This document shows positions 24,150 through 36,360 of a stretch of 64,000 nucleotides of DNA, one piece after another (within the stretch, counting starts at the first letter, position 1; each line of letters begins with the position of its first letter). Origin of the DNA: Saururus chinensis. Taxonomy: Eukaryota; Streptophyta; Magnoliopsida; Piperales; Saururaceae. Both the position numbers and the translations under genes were made by a program. The notes beneath the pieces were generated by a model. It saw nothing but the letters and a program-made list of their open reading frames with translations. It searched no databases and was not told the DNA's origin. The stretch covers positions 14,261,057 to 14,325,056 of the forward strand of contig CP141148.1 in assembly GCA_035235625.1 (NCBI GenBank), read 5' to 3'.

Positions 24150-25480
24150 ACTTTCAATCAAATGGCTAATGTTGAACTTTTTTTATTGTCTCTTTTGGTA
24201 AGAAGAGACTTTTCAACCCTGAGGCTCTTTATTTGTTTATATGATCATGTTAACAATTTGCTTTCAAATAGAAGTGATTAAATATTTTCTTAGGCTCATG
24301 TATTAAATTCTTCTATAAGAACTCCGAAAAACAGAGCTTAGATATATTGAAGAAGGGTGCTCCTTTTGGTCTTCATAATGTTGGGCACAACTTTCGGTTA
24401 TGATCTTCCACCTATAAGATGTCGAGTTATGAATGTTACTATTGATTACCATAAATGAAAAGGGGAGCTATCTGACTTCCACCTGACTCTTTAGTTTAGT
24501 CATAAGAATGTTGGTTTTAAGAATGAGTGATTGCCATTCTCCTACCCTTACCACCCAACAAATCTGGATTTGATCTTAGAAAATTGAATATTTGACCTGA
24601 TGGCTCAGACCGCTAACAATAGCTTTTCCTGTTCCAGTAATAGGTTCAGTTTTGACACTTTTTTTTTTTACTAGTGAAAAGGACAATAGTTTAGCCTCTT
24701 TTGGGCCACACCCAAGTTGCTATACGCATATGCCGAATAACACTAAGCTTATACAAATTACTGATTCTGGTGGAAGAACATGACTTGCTACTCAGAAAGA
24801 GTTAGTTCATTTTGATACGCCGTTGGTTCCTTGCTTTGATGCCGGCCAGGTTTTCCCGTTTAAAGAGTTTGTTGCCAGTTGTATGTGCCTGCTTCTGCTT
24901 GCTGTTGCTCTGCTCAATCTGCATAGCGGTTGCTGTCTGCGGTTTCTCTGTCTCGTTTCTGCTTGCTGTTTGCCTACACAATCTGTATCGTGGCTTCTGT
25001 CCATGGTTTCTCTGCCTTGTCGCTGCTCTCTGACTCTTAAGGCTTGTTTCCCGCAGGCTTCTGTGCTGCCTTCCCTTTTGCTTTAGCCAGATCCAGTCAT
25101 CTCTGGCATTTCAGTGTTTCGTGGGTTCTACTGAGAACTTCCGTTCAAGCCATTGTTGGTAACACTCAATGTCTTTTGGGGGTGACTGTTATTTGGACGA
25201 ATCACACTCGAGTCACGTGATCTGGAAAGAACCCAGGTCTCAGTGCTCACGAGTTTAGTGATCACTTAACCCAAGCACGTGAATTTTAGTGATCACACGA
25301 GTTTTAGTGATCCCTTAACCCAGACCATAAATCGAACCTGACCGTGTGCATTCCTGTTTGCCACAAAATCAGGGACCGATCAACCATCTGCTTTTTGTTT
25401 GGTCCTCCCTTTGCTGATTTCTTGTTGGTGACAGGTTCTTATTTGCTAACAACTGCTCCTAATATTTTTTGCTGGGTGTT
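24150..25480. other. Duplicated non-coding block sequence
   Basis: Aligns with about 3920-5790 of block A, without the copia LTR found there. CT-rich stretches occur at about 24840-25080. No gene is seen. Confidence 0.5.
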
Positions 25481-25486
25481 TCCATC

Positions 25487-25995
25487 ATGACTGACCCTGA
25501 TTTTATATCCAAAGTGTGACCACTCCATCAGTGGTAGGATCAATTGTGTTAATTAATCTGATTGGAGTTATACTTTGTGTAACTTTATAACTGGCAAAGG
25601 GTTATATTGATGGAACTGCTGTAAAACCAAAGTTCAAAAGAAGGTTTTAAGCAAGAGTTTGCTACACAGTGCTCTGCTTGAAAGATTACCAGTGCTAAAA
25701 TTCTTACTTGGATTGGTGATTCTGTTGATTGTTCTATTGTATTTCAACTGGCTAAATTTAAAACTACCAAAACCACTCGGGATTATTTCTCTACTTTATA
25801 TGTTTAGTCTTGGCAAATGTTATCAGCTTGAACTCGAGGGCATAAATCTATTCAGGAATTAGCTTACTCTTATGGAGCCTCCTAAATTGTCCTCTCATCC
25901 GCTGTGGATTTCTTTTCGTGATGATTAATGCTTGGTTCAACTTCTTAAGGCTCTTCAAGATGAATATGAAGCTCTTCTCCCCAGGACTGGGACAA
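25487..25995 (+). pseudogene. Copia gag remnant
   Basis: Starts MTDPDF; further on, in shifting frames, it shows a stretch QLAKFKTTKTTRDYFSTLY typical of Ty1/copia gag. Many stops and frameshifts break it. The rest of the same element probably resumes at about 30650, after an inserted minus-strand gypsy remnant. Confidence 0.5.
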
Positions 25996-25999
25996 CTTC

Positions 26000-27458
26000 T
26001 GTGCTTGGACTGGGATTTGCTTCTCCGCAGTTTCTATTGATTTAGTAATTAGTATCAATACTCCTTTAGGCTCTTTGAGTTCCGACCCTTCCCTAAAATG
26101 ACTTGTACTCTTGGTGGAATCGATTTTCGACAACTTTCTTCTTGTCCGGGCAGAAGAACAATTTTGCTTTTATGGTGGAGAAAAGAATAGGTGTTCATAT
26201 GACCATTATGGATTGGTTTAACATCAAACTTCCATGGTCTTCCTAATAATATATGACATGCATTCATATCACATCACATACCGGATCTGCCTTATAGAAT
26301 TTTTCAATACAAAAGGGTATTATACGACTCTCGCTTACTTCGACAGGTCCTATTTGTTTGATCCTGCCTATTATGTATGGGGTAGGATGTCTCTTAGTCA
26401 GTAATTTCAATTTTTCAACCAAGGACTTTGCACTACTACTATGTTTTCACTCTACTTCTGTCAATAATGACAGAGCACACTGTTTGATTTACAGTCCCTT
26501 TTGGTGTAAAATATGTTGTGCCTTTGTGAATCCAGCTTCTACTGAGGGGTAAGCATCATCTTTTTTTCTATCATATTCAAGGGGTATTTTTAACAAAATG
26601 GCCCTTCATCTTGTTCTACCTCCTCTATCAGAACTTTATTCTCAGTTAGTTCATTCTCAGGATTATTACTATCAGATTCAACATTTCAAGAGGTAGTTAA
26701 GTGACCTACCTGTCAAGTGGGGCAGTTAGATAGATGGCCTGGTTGGTGATATTTGTAGCGAATTCCTGGCCATGGAGGAGCGTAAGGATTAGTTCTTGTA
26801 TTGGTCTGAATTGTAGTTTGTCTAGGTTTATTACTACTTGCTTCATTGTGCTTTGGCTTATGAGGTTGTGGATCAGTGATAACAGCTTTTCCCTTGGTCG
26901 GGTTTTGTGGTGGAGCTGTCACCCTAGTAGCAACTATATTTCTTCCCTGTGTCTATCCATCTGCACTTCTACTCGAATGGACAACTGATGGGCCACAACC
27001 AAAAAATAGGCTGGTTGGAGAATGACCGTTTCTTGGATATTCCTTCTAAGACCCCAAACAAATCAATCTACTTGTTGACCATCATTTCCACAATATTATT
27101 TGACTGAAAGCCTATGGAATCATGAATATATTCTTGTACACTCTTGCCTGCAGTTTTTATTTTGGTAGAAGAGAATTTGTTCATAGTCGGATATGGAATA
27201 TTATGACCTCAGTAATTGCTTCATCTTTCTCTTAGTTCAAACAGTTGATTTTCCAAGCCTGGGTCTACATAGTTGTAATTGATCCCGTCAAGATGATGGT
27301 GTCCTTTAGTTTGTAAGCTACTACTTTGACTTGTTTTTCTGCAGGTATCTCCATACAGTCGTAAGTATCATTCCACTTCCATTAGCCAATCAAGGAAGTC
27401 TTTTGTGTAGTTGGCCATTAAATGTGGCTAATTCCATTTTTGGCCTAGATTCCCTATG
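26000..27458 (-). pseudogene. Ty3/gypsy gag-protease remnant, block B copy
   Basis: On the minus strand around 26922-26713 the gag C-terminal part ends in a zinc-knuckle-like KYHQPGHLSNCP, where the first cysteines are altered. About 26267-26055 encodes HILLGRPWKFD and NTYSF, the protease end. Reverse transcriptase is not found. The 5' end of the same element continues at 29549-29981 beyond a nested solo LTR. Confidence 0.7.
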
Positions 27459-27463
27459 TTGAT

Positions 27464-29543
27464 TGTAACACCCTGGGTTCGGGGTGCATGAATTTCAAGG
27501 GCAAAACCCAACCTAGGTATTGCCAGAAATACCAAAATAAATTTTTTTCATCTGATCACTTGGATCTTCATCCATGTGCAAGAGTTACAGCAATCCCATG
27601 CACAAATTTTAAAAAGAATAAAAAGATTTATTATTATCGTTTTTTGGATCTTAGATGTTGGTTGCCTACTTATTTATTGGATAACTCCATTGTTATTCTA
27701 GTAAGATCAGATCAGTTATGTTCTGCCTAATAACTAAGGCCTTTTAACAAACGAAGCATTATATATGCAATATTTAAGTATTTTTCAATTAAAGATGTAT
27801 TTATATGTCAAAGTCAATATAGAAAATGAAAGTGCTAACAAATCAAACAAAACATTCTTTCACCAAATCTGATTAATCATTCAAAGAATATGGTAAATCG
27901 GATAAATCATTCATAACTAGGATCCGATAAATTATTCACAAAATTAGATAAATCATAGTTCACAGAATGTCGCCAACACTGAAGCAATGTACTCGTGGGG
28001 CAACAAGATCAAAATGAAATGTACTCGTGGGGCAACAAGATCAAAATGAAAGGGATCTTCCCACGATATCCAAATTCATGTGTGCGCTATATGCCTAAAT
28101 AAGTAGGTATTTATAATCGATAGCTTTTGGGTGTCATACCAAATAACTACTTGTCACAGATACTAAAGAAACAAAAACCTGTGCTTGTGGGGCAACTAGA
28201 ACAGAATGAAAGGGATCTTTCCACGATATCCCAATTAATGAATGCGCCATATGTCTCAATATGTAGGTATTTATGAGTTATAACTACCTTCAAATCAGAA
28301 AATTTGCATACAGAAAAGTCGAAGACCCAAAATCGATGAAGATCTCATCAAATAAACATAAGTTATTTAACATCTTTTTAAAACATTTATAACATGCATC
28401 CGTGCATAATTTCAAAACCATAGACATCAGCTACTTAAGGAAAATATGCATTTATTTAAATAAACATGCATCAAAGCTATAAAATTATAAATGCTTATTC
28501 CCTTGATATTTTCTGAGGTTGTGACGGTCAGAGCTTCCCCTTACTTAAAAGGTGCTTTTTTTTAGGCCTAGAGACAATAGGCAGATCCTCCTCTTACCCC
28601 GAGACATTTCTCTCTACCTCTTTCTACCCTGAGACATTTTTCTTTTTGTAGCCGGAAGGCAGTGGACATAGCTTCCTTTTACCCTAATTCCTTTATCTAT
28701 TTGTAGCTCAAAGGCGGCAAACAAAGCCTCCCTTACATCAGGACTTTTCTCTCTTTGCAGCCAAAAGTGGTGGACAGACCCTTCTTTTAGATTTTTCCCT
28801 CTTTACAAAAGTTATCTAAAGAAACAGACTCTCCCATAGCATAGAGTACTTTTGATTTAACTAAGTTTGCCTTTTAGATGACTTAAATTAAGTTTGAAAC
28901 TCCTTAAAAAATGTAGGACATAAGAAGTTTTAGAGACGGGGAAAAATTAGAAGAATGAAGAGTGTGTAACCAATGGGAGACCCGCCCCGCATTTTATAGA
29001 GGTGGGGTCACTGGATGTGCCCCACATGGCAATTATCTGCGACCCAAAATGGGCTGTGCTATGCGCAACCATGTTGTATGTGGTGCAGCATCGCTTGCAC
29101 ATAACCAACATTCACTAGCATCAGTGCCAACGCCACTCTCTTGGCTTCAGCCATTGAGCATATAATTTTTTTTTAAACTAATCTGATTTCAAAAATTCAA
29201 AAGGTTATAACTCCTTACCCCAAACTCAGATTTATGCGTTTTTTATACCGTTACACTCGTATCGATAAGCCTAAACAAGATCCTAAGCCCTACGAAACAA
29301 GACCCCACAAGGATATGTTATCACGAAATTTTAAAGTGGGGCCCACCCACGATACACTTCTCAAGGCCTTAGCCTCATATCCCACTGCCCGATTTACACA
29401 TTCTTAGGCTCGATATGTTCATATCTCAAAGACCTTAAGGTTTATTTGAATAAATTGAACTCAAAATAGTCTAAATTTAAGAAAAATGGTTAGTGGGTGC
29501 AAAATTCGCTTGTGGGCCCAAAAGAAAATTGCAGGTCATTATA
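27464..29543. mobile_element. Solo LTR (2080 bp), gypsy type, target duplication TTGAT
   Basis: Begins TGTAACACCCTGGG and ends CAGGTCATTATA, with exact TTGAT copies at 27459-27463 and 29544-29548. Start and end resemble long LTRs of plant gypsy chromoviruses. No internal primer site or coding region is seen. It is nested in the minus-strand gag remnant. Confidence 0.85.
27986..28049. repeat. 32-bp tandem repeat, two copies
   Basis: Two near-perfect copies containing GTACTCGTGGGGCAAC inside the solo LTR. A third, diverged copy with following sequence lies at about 28178-28290. Confidence 0.85.
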
Positions 29544-29548
29544 TTGAT

Positions 29549-29981
29549 GAACTTCACCTTGACAATGGTACCTTCCTGGATATTGTTGTTCATCTCCATT
29601 AGAATTCTCAAAATCAGCCATAGCGGTAGGATGCTCATAATAGATGCTGGTTCTGCCCTATGCTCAGCTGGTTGAACTTGTTCTGGCCTCTGATTTGCTA
29701 GCTGATACTCATCTGGCCTTCATTCGACTGGTTAGTGCCAGTTAGGTCTTTGATCCACTTGTCGAAGCAGATCAGGTATTTGATCAGCTTGATGATCTGC
29801 TTGCCTTGGAGGATTTAGGGCCAGCCCCTCCAAAATCTGTGTAAATTGATTCTGTTGCTCCTGTTGTTGACATATCCTCTGTGGCAACTATTCAATGTTG
29901 GAACTTGTTGGTTGATGACCCAGGTCAGCATCCTCTATGTTTGAAGCTATGATTAACGGAGAACCTACTCTGATACCAATT
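29549..29981 (-). pseudogene. 5' part of the minus-strand gypsy element: primer site and gag start
   Basis: Read on the minus strand, TTGGTATCAGAGTAGG (about 29981-29966) is a methionine-tRNA primer site next to the LTR. A Gln-rich gag N-terminal reading follows with stops. The element is the same as at 26000-27458, separated by the solo LTR insertion. Confidence 0.65.
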
Positions 29982-30646
29982 TGATGAAAGTGGAAGCAAA
30001 TTTGAGGAAAAATTTCTACAAACACTTGGAATGTGCAATGGAAAACAATTTCACTGGATATCTGAAACTGTATTGACTAAATTTCTTCAAACAGTTTCTA
30101 CAACTTTCAATTGAGAAATCATCACTTCGAATTTCACAAAATGACAGCAACTTAATCTCATTTCCTTATTGTACGACCTGAATCCACAAGTCCTGCTCTT
30201 TTGAATCTTCAAAAGGAAGCAAACTGCTCTGAACCCACATAGCCAGGGTGTATCCACAACGAAGAACACAGAAGAAATTACCTCTTAGATCCAAAATTCT
30301 CAGAAGAACTTTCAAAACCCAAATTTTTAGATCTAGTCGAAATGAAAGTAAGCGTTCTATTTATAAGATCACAGCAATCCTCCCACTCATTGCCTGCTGT
30401 GTCATTTTTAATAGAAACCCAACTTGATTGCCACGCAAACTTGCAGAAGTTTCCAGGTTGCTTCCCATGTCACTTCCCATTTTGCTCCATCATACAATCC
30501 AGTTAGAATTGAAAATGATTGCCCTAATAAGTTTGACCATCATGACAGCAAGTAATTTCCCAATTTTGTCAAGACATTGTAATCCCTCTTCAATAATATC
30601 TCAACCAGAGCTACAAAAGATTTTTAAAACCATACACCCTACATCA
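29982..30646 (-). mobile_element. LTR (665 bp) of the minus-strand gypsy element
   Basis: Ends are TGATG...CATCA, and a primer binding site lies directly inside it on the minus strand, which makes it the 5' LTR of that element. Its partner 3' LTR was not found. Confidence 0.65.
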
Positions 30647-30699
30647 CTGCCCCTATTTAGGATATTTCTTCTTTGTAGTGGATGCAAACTATACTTATT

Positions 30700-33180
30700 G
30701 GTTTGCCATTTAATTAAAGACATGTAGTTTCTCTTTCTCCTTTTGATTTAGTACATTTTGATGTGTGGGGTCTGGCTCCTATGCCCACCAAAGTTGGTTC
30801 CTGTTATTTTGTTGTGTTTGTGGAAGATTGCAGCCGTTAGTGTTGGGTTTATTTGATGCGACATCGCTGTCAATTTAATTTGGGCGGTGAGTATTTGTCT
30901 ACAACTTTTTAGGCAATTTTAGCTCGTGAAGGTACTAGTCATCAACTATTGTGTCCTCACATGCCATAGCAAAATGGCGTTGTAGAACGTAAACACATGT
31001 ACATCGTTGAAACTACTTGCCCTCGTTTGCTCTCAGCCTCTATTCCTCCATTTGAAGTGAGGCCGTTTTGATTGCTACTTATTTAATTAATTGTCTCCCT
31101 TCATCTCTTAGCACAGGTAAATCACCGTTTGAATGCTTGTTTCATGTTACTCCTAATTATCGTTCATTGTGTTTTGGGTGTGCTTGTTTTGTGTTACTAC
31201 CACATGTTCTAAATTGTTTGCTACGTCTAGATTTTTGTGTTTTTCTTGGCTATGGTGCTGCACAAAAAGGTTGTCTTTGTTTTGATCCATTAACTGAAAA
31301 ATTGTATTTTCGTGGCATGTTACCTTTTTTGAACAATTGTTCAACTATCAGATACCTAGTCACAAGCCTTCTCTTGTTAGGTCTCGTCTGATTTTTGTAA
31401 ACTCCTTATTTTGTTTATGATGACTATGCCCATGCATTTGATGTATCTGACCTGCCAAATGAGTTTGTGTCCCATCCTCCTTTAACCCACGTGTATCAAT
31501 GCAAAGCAACAAGCACTTAAGATACAATCTAGTCCTTATAGTGAGCCAATTGACCTCTGTGATCCCTTTCTTGCCTTTAGTATTACAAATTTTTTCCTTC
31601 TCTCTCCTCGCTATCCACAACATGAATGTGGTTCTCCTAATTGGTTTGGTTTATCTTCACTTTGTTATTTTCCCGATGTTTTTTCTTTTCTTTTTCTATT
31701 TATAATATTGTTAAACCTAAGTCATAGCAATAAATTTCTCTTGATCCAAATTGGCAAATGGCCGTGCAAGATGAGCTAGTTGTCCTCCACAAGACTGGCA
31801 TGTGGGAGCTTGTTTCTCTTCCACTAGGTAGATAGGCTATTGGCTGTTATATAAGTCAAAAACCAAGGCTGATGGTTCTTTTGACCGGTACTAAGCTAGG
31901 CTAGTTGTGAAGTGTTTTTGCTAAAAAATATGGCATTGAGTATGAGGACATTGCTCCTGTTGCTAAAATGGTGTCTGTCTGTACACTAATATCTTTTGTT
32001 TTTGTTTGCCTTTGGCCTTTATATCATATGGATGTTACCAATGTCTAATTGAATAGAAAATTATCGGAGGAAGTTTATATGAAGCCTCTTCCTAGCCTTC
32101 CTCATAAATATGGTCAACTGTCACCTTCGGTGTGCCCTTTATGGTCTGAAACAGACATCATGAGCATGATTTGAAAATTTGAGTTAGCTCTCTGGTATTT
32201 GGGTTTTTCAATTAGTGCACATGATGCAGCTTTCTTCTACCGTGATACTTAGGCTGGTCGGAGCATTTTGCTTCTATGTTGATGATATGATTCTCACAGG
32301 ATGACTCAACAACTATTTTAGCTCTTGAAATTCACTTGTAACATTTGTTTGAAATGAAAGATCTTGGTCTTTTACGTTGTTTTCTTGGCACTGAGGTTGC
32401 TTATTCCCCTCCCTAAATCCAAGTATGCCATTGATATTATTGCACACCCTGAGTTATCTGACAGTCGGTGGATACTCCTATTGAACTTAATTTGAAGCTC
32501 AAAGATACAGACAGTCAACGTCTTCCAAATCCTATGTGATATCGTGAAATTGTTGGTTTTGTTGTTCATCTTACTATGACATGCCCTGATATTCGATATG
32601 TTGTTCGTGTGGTTAGTCAATTGTCTAAAGCATCACGATCTGTTCGCTAGGCTGTTATTCTGCATATTTTGTGGTATTTTTAGGGTACTTTACTCCATAG
32701 CCTACTTTTATCTTGTTCTTCTGGCTTGGTGCTGCATGCATATTCTGGTGCTAACTAGGCTGGTGATTTGACATGTCCTAAATTTATTACTGGTTTTTGT
32801 GTTTGTCTTGGTGATTCTCTCAATTCCTAGAATAGCAAAAAGTCAGATTTTGTTGCTAGGTCTACCTGTGAAGTACAGTGTTGAGCGCCGAGGTCGTCTG
32901 GTTGCTTTGGTTGGTGGCTGATATGGGTGTCTCTGTTTCTGTTTTTACTCTATTGTGATAGTCAGAGTGCTATTCAAATTGCTCATAATTCAGTTTTTCA
33001 TAAACACACCAAACACGTTGAGATTGACTTGTCATTTTGTGCATCTCATCTTCGTGTCGGGACTCTTGCTTTTTCTCATATTTCGTCCTCTTTTCAGCTT
33101 GCTGATTTCTTCACCAAGACTCGAACTGTGGCTTGATTTCAATTTTTGTTGAGCAAATTCTTAATGATTAATACATCTGT
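30700..33180 (+). pseudogene. Ty1/copia pol remnant (integrase, reverse transcriptase, RNase H)
   Basis: Recognisable in order: integrase (HFDVWG, QNGVVERKH, then a KSPFECLF region), reverse transcriptase (EDIAPVAKM, then the catalytic LYVDDMILTG at about 32270) and RNase H (YCDSQSAIQIAHN and HKHTKHVEID at about 32945-33030). Many stops and frameshifts make it inactive. It reads into the LTR at 33197. Confidence 0.8.
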
Positions 33181-33196
33181 AGATTTTAGGGAGGGT

Positions 33197-33430
33197 AGTA
33201 GAGTATTTTGCCTTTTTTTTTTGTACCAAGTCCCAAGTATTAGTGTTTCTTGTTATTGAGGGCAATTTAGTCTTACATATATGTACTTTCTGATCAAGTT
33301 ATTTCCTGATGTAAGACTTGCTTTGTATTAGTTGCTCTTCTCTATAAAAGGATCGACCTCTTCTCTATTGAATTAGACTCTTTTGTTCAGTAATACAGAA
33401 TTCTCTGCTTTCTTAAGGTTTTCTATTATA
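33197..33430 (+). mobile_element. 3' LTR of the copia element
   Basis: Follows a purine-rich GGGAGGG and the RNase H region. It aligns with the LTR at 4618-4854 (shared GTCTTACATAT, AGACTTGCTTTGTAT and TTTCTTAAGGTTT blocks). The left end is approximate. Confidence 0.7.
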
Positions 33431-33639
33431 TATATGATCAATCACCTTAATTCAATTAGTTTTACATTCCAATTCCAGGACCTAATATTCATATTGAATA
33501 CTTATAGGTTGAACAAATGCTAACGTTCTTATTCAGGTTATTTCCGTCCAAGTTACTCAGAGAGTATATAGGTAACTGCCGTTTAGTGAAACTATAGTTA
33601 TACTTTCTCCCATTTTCTTGGGAACTAGTAGGTGGTTTA

Positions 33640-34510
33640 AACAAGGATTTGACTTTTTTTTATAGATTATTATTATTAAATACTAAGATTTGACTTTTAT
33701 TAAATATTAAATACTTTTTTATAGATTAGGGATTTTAGTTATTCCTCTAAAAAAAGATTGAATGAACTAAAATCGGATCTTTTGAAGCTCAGGAGCTTCT
33801 TGTGGATTTCTTGCTATGAGTGCACGGTTATGACCTTTGTCTATACTTATAACTGCACAAGACAAATTACACATTTTAATTTCAATTTAGACCTTTTGAT
33901 CCACCTATCCCATTGCCTGAATGACTAATTAGACAAGTGGCAAAAATTTATTATTTGAATTGGGAAGACTACACTCATGATTGCTTGAATTTGTTGTGTT
34001 TTCCCATTTCTTGCAGGTTAAACCCAGCCGGATCAACCTTTGCGGATGCTGCATATCCTAAGCGGAGAACATCAAGTTGTACAGTGTACAAAATTACTGA
34101 GAAGGGAAAAGAGTTTGTGAAGTGACAGATTTTGCAGTGAACCTCAGTTTTATTCTTGTTTGTTAAAAAGCACACAGTATGTTGACAGCATCCTTTAGTC
34201 AGGAGCTTCTTTATCGCATTCTTTCATAGGGATCACTTTACGTTAGTGGCCGTAGTAAAAGAACGAGTTTTAGATGCATTCACAAAATTTGGGGATTAAT
34301 TGTTTCTTGTCTCAGACAAGAATAGTTGATAAGACTAGGGCTCTCCTCAGGAGTGAAATTGGACAGACAAATGCTGGACAGCTTTGTCTATATGAATATC
34401 CAATCTGGAAGATATCCGAGTCAAGAGGAACCAACTATTACATGTTTCCCAAATTATCTGTACATGACAATGGGACGGTTGTCAACTTGTTCTATTGGGG
34501 ACAGTAAAAA
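33640..34510 (+). other. Tail module of block B with candidate terminal exon 34017-34061
   Basis: Aligns with 8821-9700. Acceptor ttcttgcag, then VKPSRINLCGCCIS and TAA at 34059-34061, the stop at the same place as in block A. A second frame is also open here, ending at 34125, but it is broken by stops in block A, so the short Cys-rich reading is the one that is conserved. Downstream sequence may be 3' UTR. Confidence 0.35.
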
Positions 34511-34520
34511 GAAAGACATA

Positions 34521-36140
34521 GCGCTCATTTCCAAAGGTTGGGTTCGGCACGGCCCTTGGGCCTTCCTAGCTGGACCGGTTGGCCAAAAAGTTTGTTTTTT
34601 AAATTTGGCCTATTTAGGCTTTATTAAGGCCCATAAGGCTTTATAGGCAAGCCTGAATAGACCAATGGGTAAGGCTGATCAATCGGCCTACGGGCCTAAG
34701 GGTTGAACATGTGGGCGTTGACTGGGCTTATTAGGTTTTGGGCCCGACATGACCCCCTCTTTTTATGGAGTTACTTAGCCAAGCCCTTTGTCACCATTAC
34801 GTGCTAGGGAGGTAGAGGAGATTGGTCAATTATTAGTTATTGTTGATGGATAAACTCTTATAGGCGTCTCCCGTTAGAGGTTGATAAAAATTTATAAGTG
34901 CACAGGGTAGCTTTATCCTTTCATGTCACACTTTTAAAAGTTGGCACATGTTAAAGTCTATTTAAGTTATATAATGACTAACTATACTAGATTCCTGCAA
35001 TAAAAATTATCTTGTAGCATGTTAGGAGGGTAAAATCTTGCAGTAAAAGAAGATGTTTTTTGTTTCCATAATTGAGCCTTCATTAAAGAATCCAAAGGGC
35101 CTACACGAGATAAAATGATGAGAAGGGGAGCCATTACAAGAATTACGAAAAAATAATGTACTCCTTCCCTCTTATATTAATATTAATAATAATTATACTT
35201 AATTTTTTAAAAATAAATTAAACTTATTATTTAAAAAAATAAAATACAACTATTAATTCGGAACAGTAAGAGCACTTAAGAAGGCATAATCAAGAAAAAA
35301 AAACTCGATGTGACATAGGTTTGCCTCCATCTTTCGTTCATTACTGGACTGACCATATGCATAAATAAGAAGAAATTTTCCAGACGAGGACTAAAAAGGG
35401 TTGGTACAGGATTGACTTGGCTGTTATGCAAAGCTGGATCCTTGACTTGGTGGGAAGAGTCAGTGATGACAGGCCCAGCAGCAGTAGGAGCTGGTGGATC
35501 GGTTGACAACCAAACCTCAGCCAGAGTAGAACATTCAACAGTTCCCACGTCATAACACGTTCTCCTTTTAAAAGTCAGAAAAGTTCAGAAGTCGCCACTT
35601 GAGAAAAAACTAAGTAAAAGTTGAGATGGGGAGTCTTGAACTAAAAGAGCAGTAAAGTCTGTCTTGAATTACACTAGACTTCACCAACTTTAGGAAGAGA
35701 TTAAACCAAGCAACCTCTTTTTGTTCTCAACAAAAACCTGGACTTCTCTCAATCCAAGTGTCAATCCATTGCTGCTGGGAGGAGACAAACTTCACTGCTG
35801 TCAACTGCTCAATTCTGCGCAGCTGTAGCACCACCATTTGAGTTCCGAAACATGGGGTTGACGTGAAGGCATCTAAACTTTCAGTGAGGTTTTGATTTAT
35901 TTTTACTTTTATTATTATTAGTAGTAGTAGTTGGATGAGGAGGTTAGCCAAAGTTAGGGACAGCAGCCCCACAAGGCCGGGGGATTGTAGAACTTGGATA
36001 ATGAACGTGCAAAGGTAGAATGGAAATAAGGTACATCCTTAAGTTAAGTTCTCTAGTAATAGTAATGTTACCTACTGCTCGTGCTCAGGGGCGCTTGTTT
36101 GATGCGCTCAACAATGAGTGATCCGTGTTGAGGCAATATG
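34521..36140. other. Intergenic sequence
   Basis: No gene is seen. About 34540-34760 is rich in GGCCC/GGGCC blocks, like hAT-type non-autonomous elements, but without clear ends. About 35155-35250 holds a Stowaway-like end (TACTCCTTCCCTC) without its partner. Confidence 0.4.
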
Positions 36141-36145
36141 CCTAT

Positions 36146-36360
36146 GGAAGTGGTTTTTTATACTCTATGAAGAACATGAGCCGAGTATAAGGAATTATCG
36201 TAAGGTGTTCATTTTCAAGATCAACGGTGTATATAGTAGCGTACGTTAACGAAATCATTAATATATACTATTGTGTGCATTGTCGATCTTGAAAATGAAC
36301 GCCTTATAGGCGTTCCTTACACTCGGCTCACAGTGAGCATGGAGTATAAAAAATACTTCC
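36146..36360. mobile_element. MITE with arms of about 80 bp (long hairpin)
   Basis: The left arm (GGAAGTGGTTTTTTATACTC) and right arm (reverse complement GGAAGTATTTTTTATACTC) pair for about 80 bp with few mismatches, including TTCATTTTCAAGATC. Flanks carry similar atgccta and atgcgta 7-mers. The family occurs again at 44912-45126 and in the split copy at 12110/17871. No coding capacity. Confidence 0.8.

Larger units (their letters stand above)
18346..34520. repeat. Block B of the tandem segmental duplication
   Basis: Second copy of the block seen at 1-10260. It is longer because of a 1.2-kb TIR element (22942-24140), a 2.1-kb solo LTR (27464-29543) and a retained gypsy LTR and copia pol-LTR (29982-33430). 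Order and orientation of the shared parts are the same. Both borders are approximate; the left one is set at the TATA box because block A's 5' end is outside the window. Confidence 0.85.

Noticed and set aside
33937-34125. Independent small gene in the block B tail module
   Set aside because: The frame is broken by stops in both block A copies; only the short Cys-rich phase-0 reading is conserved.
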